DNA from: CAYJBH01 sp964370605
Lineage (GTDB): Bacteria; Bacillota; Clostridia; Oscillospirales; Ruminococcaceae
DNA length: 64,000 nucleotides
Direction: 5' to 3'
NCBI GenBank assembly: GCA_964370605.1
Contig: CAYJJX010000006.1
Location: 48,960-112,959 of the forward strand
Shown here: one piece after another, positions 35,037 through 44,162 of the stretch
Numbering within the stretch: position 1 is the stretch's first letter
Layout: each line of letters opens with the position of its first letter
Notes under the pieces: generated by a model
What the model was told of the DNA's origin: nothing
Seen by the model: the letters and a program-made list of their open reading frames with translations, nothing else
Databases searched by the model: none
Translations under genes and position numbers: made by a program

Positions 35037-36485
35037 ATGCTCTTCAACTCAATGCTGTTCTTAACATTTTTGCTCATTGTATTTACGCTTTATTGGTCTA
35101 TTCCAATAAAGTCTCGTTGGGTTGTATTGCTTGTCTCCAGTTATTATTTTTATATGAGTTGGAACGCAAAATATGTAGTTTTGATCCTAATAACCACAGT
35201 AATTTCCTATATTTGTGCAAGACTTCTTGAAAAAGCGATGACTCCTCGCATAAAAAAAATATATATCGCTATCACACTGCTGATCGGTTTTGGAATTTTG
35301 TTCGTATTTAAATACTTCAATTTTTTTATGCAAACGCTTGATAATGTCCTTAGCCAATTTTCTATTCAACTCCATCCCGTCACACTACAGTTACTCTTAC
35401 CGGTCGGTATTTCCTTTTATACATTCCAAACAGTTAGCTATGTTATTGATGTATATCGTGGAAAAATCGATGCTGAAAAAAACTTCTTTCGATACGCTAC
35501 CTTTATCTCATTTTTCCCTCAACTTGTTGCAGGCCCGATTGAGCGCAGTGAAAACCTTTTGCCCCAAATAAATAAAACTCATGTTTTTGACTATCAGCTT
35601 GCCTCCTACGGTATCAAACTGATGGCGTGGGGGTTTTTCAAAAAAGTAATTATTGCCGACACACTGGCATATTATGTCGATAAAATCTGGGATAATCTAT
35701 ATGAGCATTCCGGTGCAACACTACTTATTGCAGTATTCTTCTTTTCAATACAAATCTACTGTGACTTTTCCGGCTATTCAGACATAGCTATCGGAGTTGC
35801 GAAGTTGTTCGGCATTAATCTGATGACCAACTTTAAAAGCCCTTACTTTTCTACCTCTCTTAAACAGTTCTGGAATCGATGGCACATTTCATTATCGTCA
35901 TGGTTTCGGGATTATCTTTATATACCGCTCGGTGGAAATAGGTGTGGTAAGTTCAGAAGCAATCTCAATGTGTTAATTACTTTTGTTGTCAGCGGACTTT
36001 GGCACGGTGCCAACATGACGTTTATTGTTTGGGGTGCCTTACATGGCGGCGCTCAAACAGCTTGTAATCTGCTCTTTACAAAAAAGAGAACAAAGCTACA
36101 CAGCAGCCGTGTTCTCAAAGCATTCCAATGCTTAATTGTGTTCACATTTTGTACATTCGCTTGGATTGTATTCCGGTCACAAAACATGGGAGAAGTCGCC
36201 TATATACTAAATAACATGTTCGTCGGATTATCAACACCCTTTGAATATTTGACTTCCGGTCTGAGTGTAATGGGGCTGCAATTCTTTGAACTCGCCGTGA
36301 CTATAGTCTTCCCACTAATTATTTTGTTTGCCTATGACCTTGTAAATTACAAAAACGATCCCATCATAATCATCTCAAAAGCGCCCACCGCACTTCGATA
36401 CTGTGTGTACATATTGACTGTGTTTTTATTTTTTATTCTTCTCCCTTCTTTTTCCGGCAACCAATTCATCTACTTTCAATTTTAA
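35037..36485 (+). CDS. MBOAT family membrane O-acyltransferase, second copy
   Basis: 482 residues, strongly hydrophobic, AlgI-like. MBOAT signatures are WNRWHISLSSWFRDYLYI near residue 279 and GLWHGANMTFIVWG near 320 with the catalytic His; SFYTFQTVSYVIDVYRG and FPQLVAGPIER are also typical. It acetylates or otherwise acylates an exported glycan. It is followed 13 bases later by its SGNH partner. Closer in sequence to the third MBOAT (minus strand, 38538-39992) than to the one in the carrier-protein operon. CGGAG precedes the ATG. Confidence 0.93.
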   Translation: MLFNSMLFLTFLLIVFTLYWSIPIKSRWVVLLVSSYYFYMSWNAKYVVLILITTVISYICARLLEKAMTPRIKKIYIAITLLIGFGILFVFKYFNFFMQTLDNVLSQFSIQLHPVTLQLLLPVGISFYTFQTVSYVIDVYRGKIDAEKNFFRYATFISFFPQLVAGPIERSENLLPQINKTHVFDYQLASYGIKLMAWGFFKKVIIADTLAYYVDKIWDNLYEHSGATLLIAVFFFSIQIYCDFSGYSDIAIGVAKLFGINLMTNFKSPYFSTSLKQFWNRWHISLSSWFRDYLYIPLGGNRCGKFRSNLNVLITFVVSGLWHGANMTFIVWGALHGGAQTACNLLFTKKRTKLHSSRVLKAFQCLIVFTFCTFAWIVFRSQNMGEVAYILNNMFVGLSTPFEYLTSGLSVMGLQFFELAVTIVFPLIILFAYDLVNYKNDPIIIISKAPTALRYCVYILTVFLFFILLPSFSGNQFIYFQF

Positions 36486-36498
36486 CGGAGCATAATTC

Positions 36499-37425
36499 AT
36501 GGTCAAATTTTTACAAAAAATTGCTATAGTTTTATTTTCAGTCACTGTATTACTTGTTGCTTATAGCTTGATAACGTATTACCTGATCGATCGGTATGAT
36601 GAAACAGGGCATAACGCTTCCATCATCGATAAGCTTGAGCGACTGGAAAGTATAAACGAACCCAAAATAATTTTGGTTGGAAACTCCAATCTTTCCTTTG
36701 GTATCGATTCAAAGATGATAGAAGACGAATTCGAAATGCCGGTAGTGAATCTTGGGCTAAATGGTGGATTGGGAAATGTGTTTCATGAACTCATGGCAAA
36801 ATATAATATAAACTCCGGCGACATCGTTGTAATTGCCCACACCGAATATGGTACTGATTATTTTGACACAAGCCTAATATGTGAGACGGTAGTAGGCAAA
36901 GAATATCTTTATCCTACTGTCCCAAAAGAGCTATACTGGCAGGTTGCAAAAACACTACCTAGTTATTCGATCGATGCATGGGGTGATTTTATTTTTCAAC
37001 GTTATATCATCAGCGATCCTGCTACATTTGCATATGCACGAGGCGCATTCAACGAGTACGGCGACAACATTTTCCCGAGAGAAAAACCCACTGTCGATTA
37101 CAGCGAAAACACATCGGCGCCACCTTCTATCACGAAAGAGACCACTGACAGACTCAACGAATTTAACGAAGAATGCTTACAAGTCGGTGCAACCCTTGTC
37201 ATCGCCGCCTATCCGATTGTGAACGGTGAGGGGGCGAAACCGATTGCTGAATTTCAGTCATTCCAAGATGAATTGGCAGAACATCTTGACAGCCCTGTAA
37301 TATCCGATTTCACCGAATACATCCTCGACTACTCGTATTTCTATGATACGGTGTATCATCTCAATGATCAAGGTGTCGAGATTAGGACGCAGCTGTTGAT
37401 TGAGGATTTGAAAAAAATTGTGTAA
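36499..37425 (+). CDS. SGNH-like membrane-anchored protein, partner of second MBOAT
   Basis: 308 residues: N-terminal membrane anchor (about 8-30), then an SGNH-like domain with LVGNSNLSFGID near residue 58 (nucleophile Ser) and DTVYHLNDQG near residue 283 (Asp and His). Such DltD/AlgJ/AlgX-like proteins complete transfer of an acyl group delivered by the MBOAT. Co-transcribed with the preceding gene and ended by a hairpin shared with the converging minus-strand gene. Confidence 0.8.
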   Translation: MVKFLQKIAIVLFSVTVLLVAYSLITYYLIDRYDETGHNASIIDKLERLESINEPKIILVGNSNLSFGIDSKMIEDEFEMPVVNLGLNGGLGNVFHELMAKYNINSGDIVVIAHTEYGTDYFDTSLICETVVGKEYLYPTVPKELYWQVAKTLPSYSIDAWGDFIFQRYIISDPATFAYARGAFNEYGDNIFPREKPTVDYSENTSAPPSITKETTDRLNEFNEECLQVGATLVIAAYPIVNGEGAKPIAEFQSFQDELAEHLDSPVISDFTEYILDYSYFYDTVYHLNDQGVEIRTQLLIEDLKKIV

Positions 37426-37430
37426 ATAAC

Positions 37431-37470
37431 AGAGTATCTAAATGAGCTCATTGGCTTGAATAGATACTCT
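37431..37470. terminator. Bidirectional hairpin between converging SGNH genes
   Basis: AGAGTATCTA (37431-37440) pairs with TAGATACTCT (37461-37470) around a self-complementary AATGAGCTCATT. The right arm lies inside the last codons of the minus-strand gene. Confidence 0.6.
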
Positions 37471-38518
37471 CATAATCATAGCTCTGCAGAAATTCACGAT
37501 CGGCTTGCAAGATCTCAAGATAATTTTCTTCAGTCAGCAGATATTCATCACGGCTCATATATTCAAGCATAAGTTCGTTTATCTCTTCACTGTAATGCGC
37601 TTGATCTTTGTAGTTATCAAGGTTCGTGATTATCTCCCGATCTTGCTCAAACGAGAACAACTTTATGTTTTCCACCTCCAAAATCAGCTTTGTCACCAGC
37701 AGCTTCACATCGTGCATATAATTCAGCTCACCGTTTCGCTGTGTCACGTCCCAATATGCTACGCTATATGGTGGATAAAAGAGGTAAAATGTTGTTTCAG
37801 GATGCTCCCTCGCGAGCTTTATTACATTTTCTTCAATATTCTTTGTCACAGAGGCCGCTTGTTCCTCCGTGAGTTCTTTTTGCTCTTGTGTAATCGATGG
37901 ACGGGTGTAGGTACTCAGCACTGCTTCTTTGCTGAAGTCAAAAGCTTGATACCATGTGCCGTAATCATCAAGAGTTATAGTTTCGTTGCCTTGTAACGTA
38001 TAAAGCAGCACTCCGGTAAACGATTCAATCAAAATATCTATATTTAACAGATAGCTAAGATCGTTGAGCAGATTGTTATCGTATAAATATAGCGGTGCAT
38101 TTTCATTGAAGCGCTCATCATACGCTGATGTCATTCTTGAATAATCGAGACCTCGAATCACTGTATCAATTTGCCCATTTCTTATGAAAGAAATCTCTAG
38201 CAGATCATTTATTTCAACAAAATTTGCACCCGGCAATGACGCTTTTACAAAATCCCCTCCAAACAACTCCTCTGCTATCGAGGGTTTAAAGTTCTGTGTC
38301 ATAGAAGTCCCGGTTATGATCCCGTTATAACCAAAACTCTTTGCTATGCCCACCGTTTGATACGCTGAATTGTCCCCATCTAACATCCTATACTCCAAAA
38401 ACGGCAACGGTTTATGATACTGAAAAAACGGGTCGATAAACACAACAAACCCGATTATACAAATCAATCCGGCTATCGTTAATGAAAGTGTTGCGATTGT
38501 AAATTTTTTACCGCTCAT
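37448..38518 (-). CDS. SGNH-like membrane-anchored protein, partner of third MBOAT
   Basis: 356 residues with an N-terminal membrane helix (about 8-30). The nucleophile block is ITGTSMTQNF near residue 69; the C-terminal block appears as DQAHYSEEIN near residue 307. This arrangement resembles SGNH proteins that accompany MBOATs in polysaccharide acylation. It lies 19 bases after the MBOAT gene and ends the polysaccharide operon. Confidence 0.75.
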   Translation of the reverse strand: MSGKKFTIATLSLTIAGLICIIGFVVFIDPFFQYHKPLPFLEYRMLDGDNSAYQTVGIAKSFGYNGIITGTSMTQNFKPSIAEELFGGDFVKASLPGANFVEINDLLEISFIRNGQIDTVIRGLDYSRMTSAYDERFNENAPLYLYDNNLLNDLSYLLNIDILIESFTGVLLYTLQGNETITLDDYGTWYQAFDFSKEAVLSTYTRPSITQEQKELTEEQAASVTKNIEENVIKLAREHPETTFYLFYPPYSVAYWDVTQRNGELNYMHDVKLLVTKLILEVENIKLFSFEQDREIITNLDNYKDQAHYSEEINELMLEYMSRDEYLLTEENYLEILQADREFLQSYDYESIYSSQ

Positions 38519-38537
38519 TTAGCGAAACGTCTCCCGT

Positions 38538-39992
38538 CTAAAAATTAAAATATAAAAATGTTGACAACTTTGAAAAAGACACAATGCAGATCAACATACA
38601 AAAAGTTGTTAGCAATATATTAAAAACACTCGGCTTGAATGTCTTTTCATGTATGTTTTTCAGCTTGACGGTAGCGATTGTGATCGCCGTAAACACCGCC
38701 GCAAAAAATGCAATGCCGACTATCCCGGGCGATATTCCGAGTGAATTTGCCACACCCATAAAAATTGAAATGCGTCCTGCCACCTGCTGTGAAAAGAACG
38801 TGTCGCCAAACGAAAAACCGTCGATAAAAACCAACTTTTCTACAAACAAAAATGCTTTTTCCATCGTGTCCGCCCGAAAGAATATCCAGGCGAGATTGAC
38901 AAAATAAAAGGTAAGCGCCCAGTTCAGTAACTTTGGCAGTACAATTTTCGTCTTTTTAAACAGTCGCTGAACAATGCTTGCAATGCCGTGTAACAAACCC
39001 CAGACGATAAACGTCCAGTTTGCACCGTGCCAGATGCCGGAAATGAGGAAAACCAAAAACAAATTTATGTAGGTGCGAATAGCGCCTTTTTTACTGCCGC
39101 CAAGTGGGAAATAAATGTATTGACGCAAAAATCGCGATAAGGTAATATGCCATCTATTCCAAAACTCTCCGATGGAGCAAGCCTTATACGGAGAATTGAA
39201 GTTGATCGGTAATGTCAGGTTGAACATGTTTCCGATACCGATCGCCATGTCGCTGTATCCACTGAAGTCGTAATAAATCTGGAATGTATAGGCTATGGCC
39301 GCGACCCATACCACCGGCGAAGTGATATCGCTAACATCATATTCCCAAACGGGATTTACGATATTTGCTAAGGTATCGGCAACAATCACCTTTTTGAAAA
39401 GTCCAATCGACAGCATGTAAAGGCCTTTTGCAAAGTTATCAAAGTTGAACGTCTTTTTCGTTTTGTCTGAAAACTGCGGAATCAGCTCATCATGCAGAAC
39501 AATCGGACCTGCTACCAGCTGCGGGAAATATGCCACAAAGGTTGCATACTCCAAAAAGTTGTATTTTGCGGTTTTGCCGTGATAGGTATCTATCATGTAC
39601 GATATCTGTTGAAAGGTGAAAAAGCTGATACCTAGCGGCAAAAGTATGTTAAACAGCGCAATATCGCTACCAAAAACACTGTTGATGTTTTGTATGAAAA
39701 AATCAAAATATTTAAAATAAAAAATCAGACCAACGTTGAACACAAGCCCAAGCGTCAGAAGTAGTTTCTTTGGCTTTTTATGAAGTATCAAACGGCTGAG
39801 AATCCAGTTGACCAGTATACTGGAGCAGAGTATCAAAAGATAGGATGGATTAAAATAGCCGTAAAACCAAAGCGACATGCCAAGAAGCGACAAAAGAGCC
39901 AACCGCGGAGCCCTTATTCTGTTTAGAAGAAAGTACAGAATCAGTGTCAGCGGCAGCATTAGGAATATGAAGATGTATGAGTTGAAGAGCAT
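38538..39992 (-). CDS. MBOAT family membrane O-acyltransferase, third copy
   Basis: 484 residues, polytopic. Signatures: WNRWHITLSRFLRQYIYFPLGG near residue 280 and GIWHGANWTFIVWG near 320. Its start codon overlaps the stop of the glycosyltransferase gene before it (TAATG), tying it to the polysaccharide operon. Likely adds acyl (often acetyl) groups to the glycan made by the neighbouring genes, after export. Confidence 0.93.
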   Translation of the reverse strand: MLFNSYIFIFLMLPLTLILYFLLNRIRAPRLALLSLLGMSLWFYGYFNPSYLLILCSSILVNWILSRLILHKKPKKLLLTLGLVFNVGLIFYFKYFDFFIQNINSVFGSDIALFNILLPLGISFFTFQQISYMIDTYHGKTAKYNFLEYATFVAYFPQLVAGPIVLHDELIPQFSDKTKKTFNFDNFAKGLYMLSIGLFKKVIVADTLANIVNPVWEYDVSDITSPVVWVAAIAYTFQIYYDFSGYSDMAIGIGNMFNLTLPINFNSPYKACSIGEFWNRWHITLSRFLRQYIYFPLGGSKKGAIRTYINLFLVFLISGIWHGANWTFIVWGLLHGIASIVQRLFKKTKIVLPKLLNWALTFYFVNLAWIFFRADTMEKAFLFVEKLVFIDGFSFGDTFFSQQVAGRISIFMGVANSLGISPGIVGIAFFAAVFTAITIATVKLKNIHEKTFKPSVFNILLTTFCMLICIVSFSKLSTFLYFNF

Positions 39993-41056
39993 TAGTTGTC
40001 CTTTGGCTTGAATAGTCTTCGTTTAATCACTTTGTTTTTTATCTTTGCAAGAAAAGTGATAACTTGATGTACGGCTAAATATACTTTGTAGCCTAATGAT
40101 GGACCAAATCTTTTATAGTATTGGTGCATAACTTTTTGCGAGTGGTCATAATAGAGCGCCGAATATTTATAGATGCTATCGGTTTGCTTCACCAATTCAT
40201 AGGCCTGCTTTTGATCATATTTTCCCAGCTTAGGTATCAAGTCAACCGCTACACAATACCAATGTGCAATTTTGTTGTTAAAGCTTTTTAATATCTCTTT
40301 ATCTACATTTAGGTGATCGTATTTTTTGTAGTAATGGTGCGCTAAATTCAGTATGCCACTAACTATTTTCAGAGATGGCTTAACAGAATAAGATTCCGAA
40401 ATTATACGGTGATAAGTCAATGTTTCATCAAAAAACCGAACATTTGCTGTGTTCATATAACATTCAAAGGTTCCACCGAGATCTTGAGCGCCATCGAATT
40501 TCGAGTTGAAACTGAAGTGAATGCGATTTAGATATTCGAGTGAAACGGCTCGGCTCCAAAATGAGTACGGCATTTTATTTTCAATATAACTAAGTAAAAA
40601 CTGAGACTGGGAGAAATAATTTGCACTTTGAGAATTTTCCGGAAGCACCACCGGGGCGAACTTATCTCCCATCTCCTTTTCGTGAATAAAATTACATTGT
40701 AGAATATCGGGGTACTCATTTTTGACTATCTCGTTTTTAATCTTTTCGAGTATATTTTCTGCTATGTAATCATCGTTGTCAAGTTGAATAAGATACTTGC
40801 CTGTTGCTTGCTTGATTCCGGTATTGCACGCACCGGATATACCTTGATTTTTTTGATGTATAACTTTGACTCTTGCATCTTTTGAGGCATATTCATCACA
40901 AATCATCGGACAATCGTCGGGAGATTCATCGTCTACCAATATCAATTCTAAGTCTTTACAGTCTTGGTTTAGCACACTCTCTATGCAACACCTTATATAT
41001 TGTTGCGAACCGTACACCGGAACAACAATGCTGAAAAAAATGTATGGACTACTCAT
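39992..41056 (-). CDS. Family 2 glycosyltransferase
   Basis: 354 residues. The GT-A N-terminal domain shows FSIVVPVYGSQQYI, LILVDDESPDD and YLIQLDNDDYI, the last containing the metal-binding acidic motif. The C-terminal part is helical and basic. It adds a sugar from a nucleotide donor to a lipid-linked glycan at the inner face of the membrane. Donor and linkage unknown. Confidence 0.92.
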   Translation of the reverse strand: MSSPYIFFSIVVPVYGSQQYIRCCIESVLNQDCKDLELILVDDESPDDCPMICDEYASKDARVKVIHQKNQGISGACNTGIKQATGKYLIQLDNDDYIAENILEKIKNEIVKNEYPDILQCNFIHEKEMGDKFAPVVLPENSQSANYFSQSQFLLSYIENKMPYSFWSRAVSLEYLNRIHFSFNSKFDGAQDLGGTFECYMNTANVRFFDETLTYHRIISESYSVKPSLKIVSGILNLAHHYYKKYDHLNVDKEILKSFNNKIAHWYCVAVDLIPKLGKYDQKQAYELVKQTDSIYKYSALYYDHSQKVMHQYYKRFGPSLGYKVYLAVHQVITFLAKIKNKVIKRRLFKPKDN

Positions 41057-41075
41057 ATTTCTAACATTTCCTCGT

Positions 41076-42020
41076 TCAACTCTTTTTAGCCCTAACTAAT
41101 CCTTTTCTAAACTCCAGTCGTCCTTCTGACTTAAATGCCATATAACCGTTTGAAATTTCAGTATCAAAGCCTAAATTATTTAAAGCATTCAAATATCTCT
41201 CTGCATCGCCATTTTTATGGTAAACGCAGAGTGCTATTTTCATTTTAGCGTCGCTTTTTAACAGATTTGAAGCTCCGTCAAGCATCTGTTGTTCCATACC
41301 TTCTATATCGGCTTTAATAAATGTCGGCATCTGCCGATTTTCAAAAATTTTATCAAGTGTAATTTCTGTATCGGTGCTTTTATCGCTTACAAATTTATCA
41401 ATTATTACAACTTTGTCCATATAAGGCTCGAAAGTCTTTTTCAGGCATTGAATCCACTTATCTTGACATTCTATGAGATACACTTTTTTAAGTTTTTCGA
41501 TGTGTGCAAGGGCAAAATTACCTTCGCAAGCACCAACATCGACTAATATATCGCCTTCTTCTACCCTGAACTCCTCGGTCACATATCGATGTGTGGATTT
41601 TTCATCTTGCTCAATAATTTGCGTATACTTATAATAATCTGATACCATTTCGCTAAAGTATTCAGCCGGGAAAAACATCTTTTTTCCATCGAGCAGAACA
41701 TATTTCATCGAACTTTCGTCTTCAAACACTTCAATTTTTGTGTCCTCGAATAATCTCTCAGCCCAGTAAAACGGAAATGCTGTCATTGCAAATTTCTTGT
41801 TTCTTCTTGCTACTTTTAAAGCTTCTACTGCACATGACTTAATTTCATCATCGATAGCACTTTCCATTATATCACGATACTCTTCGACTCGCTCTTTTCG
41901 TATCCGTTCGTTTTCACGCTCTCGCTGTCTGGCAACTTTAAAGTTTATATATCGCATATAAACCTTTAAATCAGTCCCTTCGCCAAACAGGTTCAATATT
42001 TTCTTAATTACTTCTCTCAC
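41076..42020 (-). CDS. FkbM family methyltransferase
   Basis: 314 residues. The SAM-binding region ILVDVGACEGNFAL near residue 155 and FIKADIEGMEQQMLDGA near 230 are FkbM signatures. The N-terminal 130 residues are charged and helical. FkbM enzymes O-methylate sugars and other small groups. The gene overlaps the Wzt-like ATPase gene by 4 bases, an arrangement consistent with methyl capping of the exported glycan chain, although the substrate is not visible. Confidence 0.88.
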   Translation of the reverse strand: MREVIKKILNLFGEGTDLKVYMRYINFKVARQRERENERIRKERVEEYRDIMESAIDDEIKSCAVEALKVARRNKKFAMTAFPFYWAERLFEDTKIEVFEDESSMKYVLLDGKKMFFPAEYFSEMVSDYYKYTQIIEQDEKSTHRYVTEEFRVEEGDILVDVGACEGNFALAHIEKLKKVYLIECQDKWIQCLKKTFEPYMDKVVIIDKFVSDKSTDTEITLDKIFENRQMPTFIKADIEGMEQQMLDGASNLLKSDAKMKIALCVYHKNGDAERYLNALNNLGFDTEISNGYMAFKSEGRLEFRKGLVRAKKS

Positions 42021-43294
42021 GAATTCTCCTGAATTATTTTTAGTTTTCTAAATCTAATGTCACCCCAATTTTTTTTATCCCATCTTAAATCCTCGGTAAC
42101 TTCATCAGTTATCGTGACACCTGCAATAACGTCACTCCAAAAACATGTTATAGGTTCTCCTAAAGAATCAATTTTGGACAGTTCAAAGTTCAGGAAATAT
42201 TCGCCTTCAGATAATTCATTAACTTCGAACTCGATGTCAAGCGACTGCTTGCTTGAAGGAGTAAAATCTTTTCCAAGACTGCAGTTGGTCATTCCGATTG
42301 CTTTTTTGTTAATATCTAAAACCATTATGCGGAAAAAAAATTCGCAATCAGAAACATTTGGTGTCCATATTAATGTAAATGAAATAGACTCACTCGGACG
42401 ATAAGACAGTTTTGCTCTGTCTGTAAATATTAGTTCATCCAATGTAGCACTGCCATTTGAAACCTTTGTACTGTATTCTTCGAACAAATAATGGGTTGCA
42501 TTCTGTGCTTCATTGTCACCATAAATCTTTATCGCCGCATCTACATCACCATCAAAATCCATTTTGCCTTTTTTAAGCACAATTCCTCTGCTGCAAAGAT
42601 CGCGAACGGTACTCATATTGTGACTCACATATAGCACAGTCTTTCCGTCATGGCTCGCAAGTTCTCGCATCTTCTGTATACATTTCTTCTGAAACTTCAT
42701 ATCACCCACTGCAAGCACCTCATCCATTATCAGGATTTCGCTGTCAAGGTGTGCCGCAACGGCAAATGCAAGTTTTACATACATTCCGCTTGAATACCGC
42801 TTGACCGGTGTATCTATAAACTGTTCACACTCACTGAAATTAACTATGTCCTGCATTTTGGCATCAATTTCGGTGCGCTTCATGCCGAGTATTGTGCCGT
42901 TCATATAGATATTCTCTCGTCCGGTCATTTCGGGGTTGAAGCCGGTGCCAACTTCCAGCATGCTGGAAACTTGACCGTTCAGATATATTGCACCTTGCGT
43001 TGGGGAGGTAATGCGAGAGATGAGCTTGAGCAATGTAGATTTTCCTGCCCCATTTCCGCCGATGATTCCAACAACCTCGCCCTTGTATATTTCAAAATTT
43101 ACATCGTCGAGTGCTAAAAAGCGATCTTTCTTTGTATTGTTGCTTGAAAACAGCAGACTGTTCGGGTCTTCTTTTCCACGGAGCTTTGCCCACCAGCTTT
43201 GCATGTCGGCAGTTAAGGTACCGTAGCCAAACTGGCCTAACCGGTATTCTTTTTTCAGTCCCTCGACCTTTATCATGATTTCTTTGTTATTCAT
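42017..43294 (-). CDS. Polysaccharide ABC exporter ATPase (Wzt-like) with C-terminal glycan-binding domain
   Basis: 425 residues. The N-terminal ATPase has Walker A GGNGAGKSTLL, the signature YSSGM and Walker B ILIMDEVLAVGD. About 150 further residues (from 270) form the beta-rich extension found in Wzt proteins that recognise a modified chain end before export. It starts one base inside the end of the permease gene. It energises export of the polysaccharide made by the surrounding glycosyltransferases. Confidence 0.93.
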   Translation of the reverse strand: MNNKEIMIKVEGLKKEYRLGQFGYGTLTADMQSWWAKLRGKEDPNSLLFSSNNTKKDRFLALDDVNFEIYKGEVVGIIGGNGAGKSTLLKLISRITSPTQGAIYLNGQVSSMLEVGTGFNPEMTGRENIYMNGTILGMKRTEIDAKMQDIVNFSECEQFIDTPVKRYSSGMYVKLAFAVAAHLDSEILIMDEVLAVGDMKFQKKCIQKMRELASHDGKTVLYVSHNMSTVRDLCSRGIVLKKGKMDFDGDVDAAIKIYGDNEAQNATHYLFEEYSTKVSNGSATLDELIFTDRAKLSYRPSESISFTLIWTPNVSDCEFFFRIMVLDINKKAIGMTNCSLGKDFTPSSKQSLDIEFEVNELSEGEYFLNFELSKIDSLGEPITCFWSDVIAGVTITDEVTEDLRWDKKNWGDIRFRKLKIIQENS

Positions 43295-44133
43295 TATATT
43301 GTATCCACAAAGGTTCTTTCGATCTTATTAAACAGCTTGATTCCTATGATTGCCGCCAGTATGGTTATCAACCACGAACAAGCAAAGGAAAACACATCAA
43401 AAATCCCGACTCCCAAAATCGCCATGCGAAACATCTCAAGCGGCATAGTCATCGGATTTATCAGCAACAATATTCTGGTTATCCCTCCACTTGTGGAAAG
43501 AGGGTATACTATCGGCGAGACATACATCCACAGCTGAATCCCAAAGGTAACCGCAATGGCAAGGTCACGATATTTTGTGGTCAACGATGACACTATGACG
43601 CCGCCGCTCAACGCCAATATACCTACTTGCAGTAAAATGACCGGTATATACAATATTAGCATTGAAAAAGCAACCTCGGCACCTTGCAGGTAATAATATA
43701 GAAAGCAGATTAAATATAGAAACAGCTGTAAAAAAAAGTTAATAAGCGAGGTCAACACCTGTGAAATCGGAACTGTGATTCGAGGAAAATACACCTTGCC
43801 GAATATACCGGAATTGGCAATAAAAGTGTTTGACGTTCCCATAAAAGCACTGGAAAAAAAAGCCCAAAGGCTGTTGCCTGCAAGATAAAATAACATTTCG
43901 GGCGCACCGTCGGTCGACATTCCCGCCATATAGCCAAATATGAATGTAAATATAACCGAGGTCATAAAGGGTGTTAAAAGAATCCACGCAGGGCCGAGAA
44001 TTGTCTGTTTATACAGTGTGACAAAATTCCTTTTGACAAACACCAATATCAAATCCCTGTATCGGATTGTCTCTTTTAGGTTAAAACCGTTGTCACCGGC
44101 TTTTACCACCGTTTTAAACTCCTGTTTATCCAT
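43294..44133 (-). CDS. Polysaccharide ABC exporter permease (Wzm-like)
   Basis: 279 residues with about six membrane helices of the ABC-2 type. The N-terminal amphipathic segment YRDLILVFVKRNFVTLYKQTILGPAWILL is characteristic of Wzm/TagG-like permeases. It forms the channel for the Wzt-like ATPase encoded immediately after. Confidence 0.92.
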   Translation of the reverse strand: MDKQEFKTVVKAGDNGFNLKETIRYRDLILVFVKRNFVTLYKQTILGPAWILLTPFMTSVIFTFIFGYMAGMSTDGAPEMLFYLAGNSLWAFFSSAFMGTSNTFIANSGIFGKVYFPRITVPISQVLTSLINFFLQLFLYLICFLYYYLQGAEVAFSMLILYIPVILLQVGILALSGGVIVSSLTTKYRDLAIAVTFGIQLWMYVSPIVYPLSTSGGITRILLLINPMTMPLEMFRMAILGVGIFDVFSFACSWLITILAAIIGIKLFNKIERTFVDTI

Positions 44134-44162
44134 TCTTGCTCCAAATTGTACTTGTATTCTTG

